Virus record (IMG/VR): IMGVR_UViG_3300025168_000711
Span: 1 to 23,086 of that record
DNA from: a virus
Reading direction: 5' to 3' (one strand)
Length of the DNA stretch: 23,086 bases
Each line of letters starts with the position of its first letter. The stretch's first letter is position 1. Positions 7,420-16,531 of this stretch are shown one piece after another. The position numbers and the translations under genes were made by a program. The notes beneath the pieces were generated by a model, which did no database searches, was not told the origin of the DNA, and saw only the letters and a program-made list of their open reading frames with translations.

Positions 7420-7446
7420 ATAACTAGAAAGATAAAGACCAATATT

Positions 7447-8880
7447 ATGAATTATAAGTTTAAAACAAAGCCCTATGCGCATCAAATAACTGCGTTAGAA
7501 AAATCATGGAATAAAGAAGTATATGCTTATTTTATGGAGATGGGTACAGGTAAGTCAAAAGTGTTGATAGACAACATATCTATGCTCTATGATAAAGGAA
7601 AAATTAATGGGGCTTTAATTGTAGCACCAAAAGGAGTGTATCAAAACTGGTATGACTCTGAATTGCCTATTCATATGGTAGAACATATTGAAAAAAATAT
7701 AGTCCTTTGGAAAGCTAATATTAATCAAAAACAAAATTTAAAACTTAAAACTTTATTCGAATCTACCCACAAATTAAATATATTAATTATGAATGTAGAA
7801 GCTTTTTCTACTAAAAAAGGCTTGGACTTTGCTTCTAGCTTTTTAAATACTCATCAAACATTAATGGCTATCGACGAGTCTACTACCATAAAAAACCCTG
7901 ATGCTAAAAGAACTAAAAATATTGTGGCTTTAGGTAAGGCTGCTAAATACAGAAGAATACTTACAGGTTCACCAGTAACTAAATCACCTTTAGATTTATA
8001 TAAACAATGTGAGTTTTTAGATGAGTTTTTATTAGATCATGCCTCTTATTATTCATTTAGAACAAGATACGCTATTATGAAAACAGCTAATTTTGGAGGA
8101 AGGTCTGTACAAATTGTTACAGGTTATAGAAATTTATCCGAGTTATCTGAAAAACTAGAACCTTTTTCTTATCGTTGTTTAAAAGAAGACTGTTTAGATT
8201 TGCCTGATTATACTTATACAAAAAGAATTATTCAATTAACACCAGAACAACAAAAGATATATAATCAAATGAAGCAAGTTGCACTAGCACAACTGGATGG
8301 CAAAATGATGACAACACAATCTGCTATGGTTCAACTAATGAGATTACATCAAATTACTTGTGGTCATTTTACTGCTGATGATGGTTCAATTAAAAAAATT
8401 AAAAATGATAGGCTTTCAACTTTAATAGAAATTTTAGAAGAAGTTGAAAACAAAGCTGTCATTTGGGCTCATTATAGAAATGATATTGCTTCTATTATTG
8501 AAGCAGTAGAAAAAACTTTTGGTAAGGATTCTTATGTAACTTACTACGGTGACACAACAAATCAAGAAAGACAAAATGCTATCAAACAAATTCAAGATCC
8601 TAATAGTAAAGTTAGATTTATAATTGGTACACCTCAAACAGGTGGTTATGGTATTACTTTAACAGGTGCAAATACTATGGTTTACTATGCTAATGGTTAT
8701 GACTATGAGAAAAGAATTCAATCTGAAGCTAGAATTAATAGAGCAGGCCAAACAAGAAAAATGACTTACATAGATATTATTGCTGAAAAAACTATTGATG
8801 AAAAAATAGTAAAAGCACTTCGTAATAAAATGAACATAGCTACTAAAATTACAGGGGACGCTTTAAAAGAGTGGATCTAA
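7447..8880 (+). CDS. SNF2-like superfamily 2 helicase/translocase
   Basis: From the ATG at 7447 this is a 477-aa SF2 ATPase. It shows P-Y-A-H-Q near residues 9-13, Walker A E-M-G-T-G-K-S-K at 31-38, the Walker B box D-E-S-T at 143-146, L-T-G-S-P at 172-176, and a C-terminal lobe with T-G-G-Y-G-I-T-L and Q-S-E-A-R-I-N-R-A-G-Q, the SNF2-type motif VI. DEST in place of DEAH is common in phage SNF2 proteins. Such proteins translocate on double-stranded DNA; the target here is unknown. An upstream in-frame ATG at 7405 would lie before the predicted transcription start, so 7447 is preferred. It is the only gene on the plus strand and ends tail to tail with the holin-like gene. Confidence 0.92.
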   Translation: MNYKFKTKPYAHQITALEKSWNKEVYAYFMEMGTGKSKVLIDNISMLYDKGKINGALIVAPKGVYQNWYDSELPIHMVEHIEKNIVLWKANINQKQNLKLKTLFESTHKLNILIMNVEAFSTKKGLDFASSFLNTHQTLMAIDESTTIKNPDAKRTKNIVALGKAAKYRRILTGSPVTKSPLDLYKQCEFLDEFLLDHASYYSFRTRYAIMKTANFGGRSVQIVTGYRNLSELSEKLEPFSYRCLKEDCLDLPDYTYTKRIIQLTPEQQKIYNQMKQVALAQLDGKMMTTQSAMVQLMRLHQITCGHFTADDGSIKKIKNDRLSTLIEILEEVENKAVIWAHYRNDIASIIEAVEKTFGKDSYVTYYGDTTNQERQNAIKQIQDPNSKVRFIIGTPQTGGYGITLTGANTMVYYANGYDYEKRIQSEARINRAGQTRKMTYIDIIAEKTIDEKIVKALRNKMNIATKITGDALKEWI

Positions 8881-9071
8881 AGTTTTTCTAAAAGAACTAA
8901 AATAACACCACCCATACCTGTAATGACTGCTCCCATAGATACTAATAATATTCTTTCTACTCTAGTAATTTGTGATTCTAATTGATTCATTTTGTCGTGA
9001 GTTTGTTTCTGCATAATTCTGCAGAGTTTTTCGTGTGAGTCTATTCGTTGTAGTGCGTTGTCTTTAGCCAT
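8877..9071 (-). CDS. Small membrane protein, holin-like (coiled coil plus one membrane segment)
   Basis: This 64-aa protein has a charged, helical N-terminus with a heptad-like pattern (L-C-R-I-M-Q-K-Q through M-N-Q-L-E-S-Q-I-T-R-V-E) and a single glycine-rich membrane segment near residues 42-61 (I-L-L-V-S-M-G-A-V-I-T-G-M-G-G-V-I-L-V-L). The layout resembles XhlA-type lysis accessory proteins and small phage holins. That role is inference from topology and size. It overlaps the preceding 153-aa gene by one base (TAATG at 9069-9073). Its TAG stop interleaves with the TAA stop of the convergent SNF2 gene (8877-8880). No endolysin gene is visible in this window, which weakens the lysis reading. 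Confidence 0.75.
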   Translation of the reverse strand: MAKDNALQRIDSHEKLCRIMQKQTHDKMNQLESQITRVERILLVSMGAVITGMGGVILVLLEKL

Positions 9072-9532
9072 TAAAAACTCCCTGAAAAACTTGTTGGATC
9101 TGCTGAATACTCTTCCATAGAACTAGCACCATCAAAGTTACCGCCTGAATCAGTATTTTCAAAACCAGCGTCTGAAGTTATATTTAATCTTCCTTTTCTT
9201 TGATCTATCAATGTTTGACCTTGTTCTTTAGCAAAGTCAATTGCACTTTCATATCCAGCTGATCTAGCCATAATATTAGGTACACCATATAATGGATTCA
9301 TAAATAAACCTGCAATGTCTCTAAATCTTATAGGCATTCCTTCGTAAGCACCAATACCTTGTTTTGTTGGATCTATGGTTATTTGATCATCACTGCCTGA
9401 TCCTTGGTCCTCGATTATTTTAGGCATGATAGGTGCTGTATAATCCACGGCTGCAATACCTTGATTTATAGGCTGAGGTCTACTTGAGATACCTTGGTCT
9501 GCATAAAACTGTAATAATTGATTAATGTCCAT
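9071..9532 (-). CDS. Hypothetical phage protein, probable structural-module member
   Basis: This 153-aa acidic protein is rich in Gly, Ser, Asp and Gln, with low-complexity ends. A more ordered centre contains I-R-F-R-D-I-A-G-L-F-M-N-P-L-Y-G-V and a helix ending in Q-G-Q-T-L-I-D-Q-R-K-G-R. I do not recognise a domain. It follows the 1484-aa gene directly: the TAG stop of that gene is part of its ribosome site (TTTAGGATAATTTATG), so translation is probably coupled. Its place at the end of the virion operon suggests a minor structural or assembly role, which is inference only. Confidence 0.8.
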   Translation of the reverse strand: MDINQLLQFYADQGISSRPQPINQGIAAVDYTAPIMPKIIEDQGSGSDDQITIDPTKQGIGAYEGMPIRFRDIAGLFMNPLYGVPNIMARSAGYESAIDFAKEQGQTLIDQRKGRLNITSDAGFENTDSGGNFDGASSMEEYSADPTSFSGSF

Positions 9533-9540
9533 AAATTATC

Positions 9541-12500
9541 CTAAACTAAAAAATCGTCTCCAAATGCTTTTAACTTATCTAAACTTGAAAGTGAGGAGTA
9601 TTGTTGTCCTTGATTTAAAAACCTTTGACCAAGATTTGCTTGTTGATTTTGTACAGCTGCCGTTGTTCCTTGTGTAAAGTTAGGTGTAGGTAATGTAGCT
9701 TGTGGTGCTATTGGAGCTACAGGTTCTATTGTTGTTGGTACAGATCCTGTTTGAGCTCTTGGATTTATAATACTATCAATTGTATTAGTAATAATATCTG
9801 GACTTTGACCTAATTCTATTTCTTGTAAGTCGCTTCTTATATCCTCAAAAAAATCTACAGCTGTATCAAATTGTGTTTCTATCTTACTAGCTTCCTCTGG
9901 ATTCTCCTCATATAATCTATCTATAGTAGACTCCAAAGTAGATTCACTTAAGTTAGGTGCAATAAATTCTCCATCTAATAATGCAGCAACTCTTTTTTTG
10001 TTTTTTAATCGAACACTTATCTTTTCTTCAATATCAGAGTTGTCCGCACCCATGGCTTCCATGTCTTTAATAGTTTGATACATTCTACTTTGAGTATCAT
10101 AATTATCTTTTAAATATTCTGTCATATAGCCTATTCTATTTTCTACACTTATGTTTGGTCTATAAACATTAGATGAAAATTTACTTCTAATATTGTTTAT
10201 GTCTTTATTGTAGGAAGCTACAATAAAAGGTAAACTGTCCATCGGTTTTGCTTCTTCAACACGAAGTCCTGACATCAATGCAGTTAATTCTGTTGCACTA
10301 TCATAAGTAGTACCGTAATCAGTAAAGTCTTGAGTAACACCTTTCCATACTCTTCTTGAACTTCTTGAAGCGCCTGGTTCTAACTGTGCTATTAAATGTC
10401 CTAGTGATGCATCAATTTTTTCCATTGCAGTATCTTGTTCATAAAAAATAGTTCTACCTTCTTTAGTTTTTCCATCTCTTAAAGTTAAGTCAGCTATTGC
10501 TCCAGCTCCAATAGATTCACTTACAAAAGGATCAAAAAACTCTGTAAGAGCACCTGGAGTATCGTTTAAAGTATCATAAATTAATGCGTTATATACTATT
10601 CGACTTGCGCTTTGATTAGTTAAAGTTCCATTTCCATATGCATTCAGTACAGCATTTATGGGTCTAAGCATTGAATCATAAGGATTAGTGTAAGAAAAAT
10701 TAAAATATTTAAAATTACCATTTTCATCAGATTCTGTTAATGGAATTAGTGTTGAGTTTTTTTGATAGTCAGGTGCTACAGATCTTTTAAATGCATCCAT
10801 TTTTTCTTGTGATACGCCTGTAATTTTTTCTGCAGTTTCTGCAATGATAGTGCCTGTTCCACCAAATACCGCCGAAGCACCTACAAGTCTTCTTGCTCCC
10901 ATTTGTCTAATAAATGGGTTTGTACTTGTTAATTCTCTTGCACCTATTTCAATTAAATGTGCACTTGTTCTTAATATTTCCGCTGGAAAAGCTACGAAAT
11001 TTCCAAGAGGTAAGTTTCTAATATTTTTTATAATAGCAGGTACCTTACTATATGTAGGTATTGTATTGGTAACTAAATAAGCAGATATATCTTTTACGTC
11101 TTTAAAGTTTTGAACTAAATTTTCTTTTTGATTTAATAATGATTGCCTTGTTGCGGGAGTAGCTTTTACTAAGTCTGCATCTATCTTAGCAATTTTAGCA
11201 TTAGCTTCTATTAGTTCTTCTACAACATCATTTTGTTTTCCAACCGTTCTATACCAATCGATTATATTTTCCCTAACCACAGCATCTCCTCTTAAACCTT
11301 TAGCACTATGTTGAAAGGCTTGACCTAATGCATCTTGATAAAAATCATCTGCATATATTTTCCAAACGTTGTCTCCTCCTTGATATAAATCAAAAGCTTT
11401 TTTAACTGTTGGATTCTCCATTAAAGCAGATAAAGTAAATTTACCGTTTTTAGCTTTTTCTAAAATAGTTTTAATTTCATTAACCTCTATGTTTTGATCA
11501 ACTATTCCTCTTGCTATTCTATCTTCCATTTTTTTAGCAACATCCGATGCACTTATTAATTTACTTGGAAAAATATCATCAGCCATTAATTTAAAAGCAT
11601 CAGTTAAACTTACTCTGCCTCCGATTAAACCACTAGCTAAAGCAAAAAAAGAAGCTGTTGATACGTTTCTAATTTGTGTCATTGGAGAAAATACTGTTTT
11701 ACCAATCTGACCTGCTGCTTTAACTGACATCAATGCACTGTATAAAGGAATGTCATACATTCTAGATAGATATTCTTCTGTACCTTTAACTGCATTTGCT
11801 ATTTCAGGAGTAACATATAAACCAGTAGTTCCTTCTCCACTACGTTTGATACCGCTGTTAAATAATTTACTTTCAAATAAATCAAAAGTTTTACTTCCAG
11901 GATTAAGATCTGCAGTTACGGCTGTTAAATTATTTGGGTTTGTCACACCTGCTGCAGTAGCTTCTTCAATAGATCTAAAAGCATAACCATTTCTTAATCC
12001 ATTTTCTGCAAACTTATCAAAAAAATCTTTTTTATATATTTGTTTAGCTGTCTGTAAAAAAGTATCTGTAACAGCTGCTCTGTAATCTTTTAAAGGTTCT
12101 AAAAAAGCTTTACTAACTGTTTCAAAGCCTTCACCGTCTAAAGCTTTTTTCATAATATCAGGAACAGATCCTCCTGCTTTTATTAAGGTTCCTTGTGATG
12201 TAAACACTTCTACTTCTTTTCCATCTTTTAAAACTTTTTTAGTAATATCTAAAAGCTCACCTTTTTTACTAATTTTAAATGTATTAGCTACTAACTGAAA
12301 TAAAGATTCTGGACTTCTATTACTTTCAATTAAAGATTTCTGTAATTGAGTCATTGTATTATCAGCCAATAAGTCTACAGCTTCTTGTCTACTAATACTT
12401 TTTTTCTGCATTAAATCTGAAATTAATTTAGGTTGAGAAGATTCTATTTTAGGAACTGTAAATTTTTTAAAAAAATCTTTTGCTCCACCGACTCTTTTAC

Positions 12501-13995
12501 CTGTTTTAGGATCTAATTTACCTAAAACTTTGTTTGGATCAAATTGATATGCTTTGTTTTTCATTACACTAAATACTTGTTTTAAATATGCTCCACCACT
12601 ATCAACAATACTTGCACCCAGATCTTTAAGAGCATCATCAGTGTTTTCAGATAAAAGTTTTCCGTATCGTAAACTTAAATTATTAATGTTTTTCTTTAAT
12701 TCTTTAGCATTTTTTTGTGTATTTTTAGGTAGCTTATTTAATATTTCAATAGCTTCATCCGAATCTTTAAATAATTCTTTTCCGTCCTTTGTTGTTTTAA
12801 CTCTTCTTGCTTGTAAGTAATCATATAATAAATCATTATTTCTTAAATACATTTGATCATCTACGGCTGTAATTGGTTTTGGATATTTTAGTTTTGCAGT
12901 TTGTAAATATCTTGGAAGTTCTAAAACATCGGCTCCTTTAGCTATTTCTTTAAATTGGCCATCTATTTGGTTCATTACTTTAACTAAAGTTTTTTCTTCT
13001 GCTTGTACTGCGTTTTCAAATTTTCTATACTCTTCTGCTTGACTAGCACTTAAAGCACCATCAGATTTAAATGCATTTTTAACATTGTCTAATTTTTTAA
13101 AAAATCTTTCTTTAAAAGGTGCAGTTGGAGCTATGCTATAATTTTTCCAATCTTTTGGATCAGGAATATTTAACACTTTTCTTAACCTAGTACTCTGGTT
13201 TCCTAAAAATTCTGCTGTAGTTCTTGCACCTTTACCAGCTGTTTCACTACCAATAATTTTACTTAATGGATTAAATATAGTGTAGTCTATCGCTCTTAAT
13301 GTTTTACCTCCCACATAACCAACTGCTTTTCCTGCAGGTTTTAATCCATATTTAAAACCTAATGTTCCAGCTACTGGTAATGCTGCAGTTAAGCCACCTC
13401 CTAGTAAAGCGCCTTCTGCTCCGAATCTAATTTTTTCTTTAAAAAATTCTGCTGCTTTAAGAGATCCTTCTAATTCATCTCCTTTGTAATCTTCGCCAAA
13501 ACCCATCGTTTGAGATAATGTTTCTAAATCTCCTGGAGTAGAAACTGCAAAATCAGTAATACCACCAATGCTTCCATAATAACCAGCTCTTTTCGCAAGC
13601 TCTGCACTTTTAGCACCTACACTAGGTAAACTACTTAACTTAACAATTTGACTTGCTTTATTTAATTTTAAAACTCCATTAGCTATTTTAATTGCAGCTC
13701 CTGCAGGTAAAGCAAATTGACCTAAAATAGAAGTAATGTCTCCTACCTTTGTTTCTGTTTCAGGAGTTATTCTTTCAAAAATATTGTCAATTGCACTAAT
13801 TAAATTTGTGTTGGCAACATAATCAATTGGCATTGCGCCTAATTGAAGTAAACCTTGAACAGCTTGACTGACCCCTTTGATTGCTCCTATAGGTATGTCT
13901 GTAATATAATCTATAGCACCTGTTGTTTCAGGTCTAATTTCTTCTTGAGGTTCTGAAAAAACACCTCCAAATAAATCTGTATTTTCTTCCGCCAT
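9541..13995 (-). CDS. Very large internal virion / DNA-ejection-type protein
   Basis: At 1484 aa this is by far the largest protein here. It is mostly helical and charged, with scattered hydrophobic, glycine-rich stretches near residues 95-110 (F-A-L-P-A-G-A-A-I-K-I-A), 195-220 (L-L-G-G-G-L-T-A-A-L-P-V-A-G), about 785 (A-S-F-F-A-L-A-S-G-L-I-G-G) and 1040-1055 (G-A-S-A-V-F-G-G-T-G-T-I-I-A). The C-terminal 80 residues are rich in Gln, Pro and Thr and look disordered. Large size, amphipathic hydrophobic patches and a place after other virion genes fit the giant ejection proteins of podoviruses (T7 gp16 and similar). No lysozyme or transglycosylase motif was recognised, so the call rests on position and composition. 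AGGAGG lies four bases before its ATG. Confidence 0.75.
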   Translation of the reverse strand: MAEENTDLFGGVFSEPQEEIRPETTGAIDYITDIPIGAIKGVSQAVQGLLQLGAMPIDYVANTNLISAIDNIFERITPETETKVGDITSILGQFALPAGAAIKIANGVLKLNKASQIVKLSSLPSVGAKSAELAKRAGYYGSIGGITDFAVSTPGDLETLSQTMGFGEDYKGDELEGSLKAAEFFKEKIRFGAEGALLGGGLTAALPVAGTLGFKYGLKPAGKAVGYVGGKTLRAIDYTIFNPLSKIIGSETAGKGARTTAEFLGNQSTRLRKVLNIPDPKDWKNYSIAPTAPFKERFFKKLDNVKNAFKSDGALSASQAEEYRKFENAVQAEEKTLVKVMNQIDGQFKEIAKGADVLELPRYLQTAKLKYPKPITAVDDQMYLRNNDLLYDYLQARRVKTTKDGKELFKDSDEAIEILNKLPKNTQKNAKELKKNINNLSLRYGKLLSENTDDALKDLGASIVDSGGAYLKQVFSVMKNKAYQFDPNKVLGKLDPKTGKRVGGAKDFFKKFTVPKIESSQPKLISDLMQKKSISRQEAVDLLADNTMTQLQKSLIESNRSPESLFQLVANTFKISKKGELLDITKKVLKDGKEVEVFTSQGTLIKAGGSVPDIMKKALDGEGFETVSKAFLEPLKDYRAAVTDTFLQTAKQIYKKDFFDKFAENGLRNGYAFRSIEEATAAGVTNPNNLTAVTADLNPGSKTFDLFESKLFNSGIKRSGEGTTGLYVTPEIANAVKGTEEYLSRMYDIPLYSALMSVKAAGQIGKTVFSPMTQIRNVSTASFFALASGLIGGRVSLTDAFKLMADDIFPSKLISASDVAKKMEDRIARGIVDQNIEVNEIKTILEKAKNGKFTLSALMENPTVKKAFDLYQGGDNVWKIYADDFYQDALGQAFQHSAKGLRGDAVVRENIIDWYRTVGKQNDVVEELIEANAKIAKIDADLVKATPATRQSLLNQKENLVQNFKDVKDISAYLVTNTIPTYSKVPAIIKNIRNLPLGNFVAFPAEILRTSAHLIEIGARELTSTNPFIRQMGARRLVGASAVFGGTGTIIAETAEKITGVSQEKMDAFKRSVAPDYQKNSTLIPLTESDENGNFKYFNFSYTNPYDSMLRPINAVLNAYGNGTLTNQSASRIVYNALIYDTLNDTPGALTEFFDPFVSESIGAGAIADLTLRDGKTKEGRTIFYEQDTAMEKIDASLGHLIAQLEPGASRSSRRVWKGVTQDFTDYGTTYDSATELTALMSGLRVEEAKPMDSLPFIVASYNKDINNIRSKFSSNVYRPNISVENRIGYMTEYLKDNYDTQSRMYQTIKDMEAMGADNSDIEEKISVRLKNKKRVAALLDGEFIAPNLSESTLESTIDRLYEENPEEASKIETQFDTAVDFFEDIRSDLQEIELGQSPDIITNTIDSIINPRAQTGSVPTTIEPVAPIAPQATLPTPNFTQGTTAAVQNQQANLGQRFLNQGQQYSSLSSLDKLKAFGDDFLV

Positions 13996-14003
13996 TTAGC
14001 CTC

Positions 14004-15659
14004 CTATGCTTCAGCAGGTAGTACTAAATTTACTCCATACTTTTGATTAAATTTAACTACATCACCTTGTGTTCTGATGTATGAAAAATCTTGTAATGCT
14101 TGATCGCTACTTGATATTAATCTAACAACACCATCTGTAATTTCTTGCGGTAGTCTATTTCTTAAATCTTCAAAAGATAATTTAGATGTCTCTTCTGTAG
14201 GAACTTGACCTACTGCTGGTCTAGTAGTCATTGGGTTTTCTGTACCTAAAGCATAATTAATTCTACCACCGTCTTTTTTAAATTCTAAAATTCCAGCGTC
14301 AGCTAATACTTTATCTAAAGCAAAAAGTCTTTCTCTAGCTTCAGGAACATTCGCTAAAAGACTTCTAGTATTTAATATAGCATTTAAATCTCTTTGATAA
14401 TTAGGATCGTTTTTAGGTTTTTTTATTATTTTACTAATTAGTTTGTTATAATTATTTAATTCTGTTCCTGTTTTAGTTGCATCAAATCTTGTTTGTTTTG
14501 GACTTAGCATATTAATCACACTTTGTTTTGAAGCTAAATCTTTTAAAGCTTTATTACGTACTTTTTCTGGTAGTTTTGTATTTTCTGAAATAGCTTTAAG
14601 TTTAGACATTTCTTCAAATTGTTTTTCTGAAAATCCTTTTTTGCCTGCTGCTATTTTTGCAAGATCTTTTTGTGTAGCACCTTTGTAAGCTAATAATGCT
14701 TTTTCTCTATCTCGAGCTGATTTACCTTTAGCAAGTTTCATTCCTTCTGTTCCAGCAATATCTAATTTATCTGAAAGAGTTTCTCCCTTCATTGCTTTTG
14801 CAATTAAAAAGGCTTTCTCTGAAGTAGACACATTGTCTGGTAGTATTTTATCTAATATTCTTTTCTCATCTTCAACAGAACTTAAAATATCTGATTCAGT
14901 ATATTTAGCATCTTTTTCTGCCGCTGCTTCAGCTTTAGCTATTGCAGCTAATTCTTTTGCTTCTTCTTCTTTTGCTAATGCAGTTGCTTCTACTTCTGCT
15001 TCCATTTCTCTTAATCTATTTTCATAGCCTGGTGAACCAGGTGCTTGTAATTCATCTTCCATAGTTTTTTTAGTTTGTCTATCTTGTGTTCTTCCCATAA
15101 ATTTAGGATAAGTACCTGTTTCAGGATCTAAGAAAAATGCGTCTGTAAAGCTAATTGGTTTTCCTTGTTTATCTCTTTTAATAAGTTTTTCTGCAAAATT
15201 TGTAGCGTCATTTACTCCTGCTGTTTCATCCATGTAACCAGAGTCATTCATTTGTTTCATGTATTTTAATGCTTCAGTAGATCTAGGTCTATTGAGATAA
15301 GCTAATCCTGTTTGAGCAGCAATAGGGGCTGCAAATGCTACTCCACCCATATAGGGTGATCCTCTAGGTGGTACAATTCGATTTCTATTTTGATTACCTA
15401 CTAGTTCTTCCAACATACTTTGACTTATAATAGATTCTACTCCAGGGCCTCCCGCACTTGCCGTTGTGTTTATTTTTGTAGGACTTGAAAAATATTTATC
15501 TCCTCCTTTAAATAAATTACCGAAACCAAATCTTGCATTAACTCTTGGAGTAACTCCACCCATAGAATAATTAGGTCTTCTTTCAACATGAGACATAATA
15601 CCCGTGCCTTGAGTTGAGCCACCTCTTTTAAACATTGGTCTTTTAAATACGTTGTACAT
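14004..15659 (-). CDS. Virion-associated coiled-coil protein with GGR motif
   Basis: This 551-aa protein starts with a basic, glycine-rich segment (M-F-K-R-G-G-S, then S-M-G-G-V-T-P-R-V). Residues about 205-245 are an Ala/Glu/Lys-rich coiled coil, and helical, Lys-rich sequence follows to about 450. A motif K-K-D-G-G-R-I-N-Y-A-L-G-T lies at 461-473, closely like four copies in the 666-aa protein two genes upstream. A conserved-looking C-terminal domain contains L-S-F-E-D-L-R-N-R-L and F-N-Q-K-Y-G-V-N-L-V. Proteins of this type occur among internal virion proteins of marine podovirus-like phages (from memory). Its ATG overlaps the stop of the 290-aa gene (TAATG, 15657-15661). The exact virion role is unknown. 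Confidence 0.75.
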   Translation of the reverse strand: MYNVFKRPMFKRGGSTQGTGIMSHVERRPNYSMGGVTPRVNARFGFGNLFKGGDKYFSSPTKINTTASAGGPGVESIISQSMLEELVGNQNRNRIVPPRGSPYMGGVAFAAPIAAQTGLAYLNRPRSTEALKYMKQMNDSGYMDETAGVNDATNFAEKLIKRDKQGKPISFTDAFFLDPETGTYPKFMGRTQDRQTKKTMEDELQAPGSPGYENRLREMEAEVEATALAKEEEAKELAAIAKAEAAAEKDAKYTESDILSSVEDEKRILDKILPDNVSTSEKAFLIAKAMKGETLSDKLDIAGTEGMKLAKGKSARDREKALLAYKGATQKDLAKIAAGKKGFSEKQFEEMSKLKAISENTKLPEKVRNKALKDLASKQSVINMLSPKQTRFDATKTGTELNNYNKLISKIIKKPKNDPNYQRDLNAILNTRSLLANVPEARERLFALDKVLADAGILEFKKDGGRINYALGTENPMTTRPAVGQVPTEETSKLSFEDLRNRLPQEITDGVVRLISSSDQALQDFSYIRTQGDVVKFNQKYGVNLVLPAEA

Positions 15660-16531
15660 TATTTGAATAAACTCCCTAAACCATAAATAGTAGCTGCGCC
15701 ACCTAATGCTTGACTTAAAGGACTAGCTGATCCACCGCCAGCTGTTCCTGTTGAAGAAGACATATAAGGTTGAGGGTATCCAGACATTAATCCACCAATT
15801 GTAGAACCTAAGAATTGCATTCTTTGATATGGTTCGTAAGCAGACTCTCTTGATCCTTGAGCCGCTGCATCTAGTACAGCTTGTTGATATCCAAGGTTTT
15901 GAGTTCCCGCAGCACCTAATTGTTGTTGCATTGTAGTTGCTAAAGAAGGTTGTAATGAAGCTAAACCTACTGCTTGCTGTTGTGCAAGTCCCGCAGATTG
16001 TTGTGCTTGTTGAAATCCTTGTTGTCTTAATTGTGCTTCTAGTAATGCTCTATCTTGTAAACTCTGTGACATAAATTCTGATTGCATAACACCTTCTCGT
16101 CCACCACCAAATGCACCAGCGCTAATAGCTTGGTTAGCAATTTGTTGTTGAGCAATTTGTCTTTGTTTATCAAACTCGGATAGTGTTGTATCAATAACTT
16201 CTTGTTGGTAAGGAGATTCAAAAGCTTGGTAGGCTGATGGTCCCATGTAGTCTTGTGCTTTTTGTAAAAAAGGTTGGTAGCCTGCAACTCCTGTACCTGT
16301 TCCAACTCCTGTAACTGCTCCTTGTTGGTCAAATTGTAAAGTACCTAATCCAGCTTGTGTTGCTGCTACTTGTTGTGCTTCTTGAGCTAAAGGTCCCTGA
16401 CCCGCGATCGATGGTGCAAAGGCACCTACATTTACCGGCTTTGCGGCTAGTTGCGCTGCAACGTCTAAATACTTTTCACCGGCTGCTTCTAAATAGGGTG
16501 CTGGTCTGGATATGGTTGTTTGTTCTGCCAT
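15659..16531 (-). CDS. Gln/Ala-rich virion protein
   Basis: This 290-aa protein is very rich in Gln and Ala. The middle is helical with a recognisable family pattern: S-P-Y-Q-Q-E-V-I-D-T-T near residues 107-117, a Q-R-Q-I-A-Q-Q-Q-I-A-N-Q helix, then I-S-A-G-A-F-G-G-G-R-E-G-V near 136-148, then more Gln-rich helix. The C-terminus is Gly/Ser-rich with a hydrophobic tail. I know this pattern from hypothetical structural proteins of marine tailed phages; it may be an internal or tail-tip component. It is coupled on both sides by TAATG overlaps (16529-16533 and 15657-15661), so it is made together with the 666-aa and 551-aa proteins and may assemble with them. Confidence 0.75.
   Translation of the reverse strand: MAEQTTISRPAPYLEAAGEKYLDVAAQLAAKPVNVGAFAPSIAGQGPLAQEAQQVAATQAGLGTLQFDQQGAVTGVGTGTGVAGYQPFLQKAQDYMGPSAYQAFESPYQQEVIDTTLSEFDKQRQIAQQQIANQAISAGAFGGGREGVMQSEFMSQSLQDRALLEAQLRQQGFQQAQQSAGLAQQQAVGLASLQPSLATTMQQQLGAAGTQNLGYQQAVLDAAAQGSRESAYEPYQRMQFLGSTIGGLMSGYPQPYMSSSTGTAGGGSASPLSQALGGAATIYGLGSLFK

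Noticed and set aside
7405-7446. Longer SNF2 helicase start at 7405
   Set aside because: The ATG lies between the -35 and -10 boxes of the promoter that appears to drive the gene, and the extra 14 residues are not needed for the domain.
8881-8898. Short inverted repeat after the SNF2 stop
   Set aside because: Seven A/T-rich pairs with a wobble, no U tract on the plus strand and a mismatch in the minus-strand reading; not a convincing terminator.
16039-16332. 97-codon minus-strand ORF within the 290-aa gene
   Set aside because: It is a shifted-frame product of the Gln-rich repeat-like sequence, giving Leu/Lys/Asn-rich low complexity.
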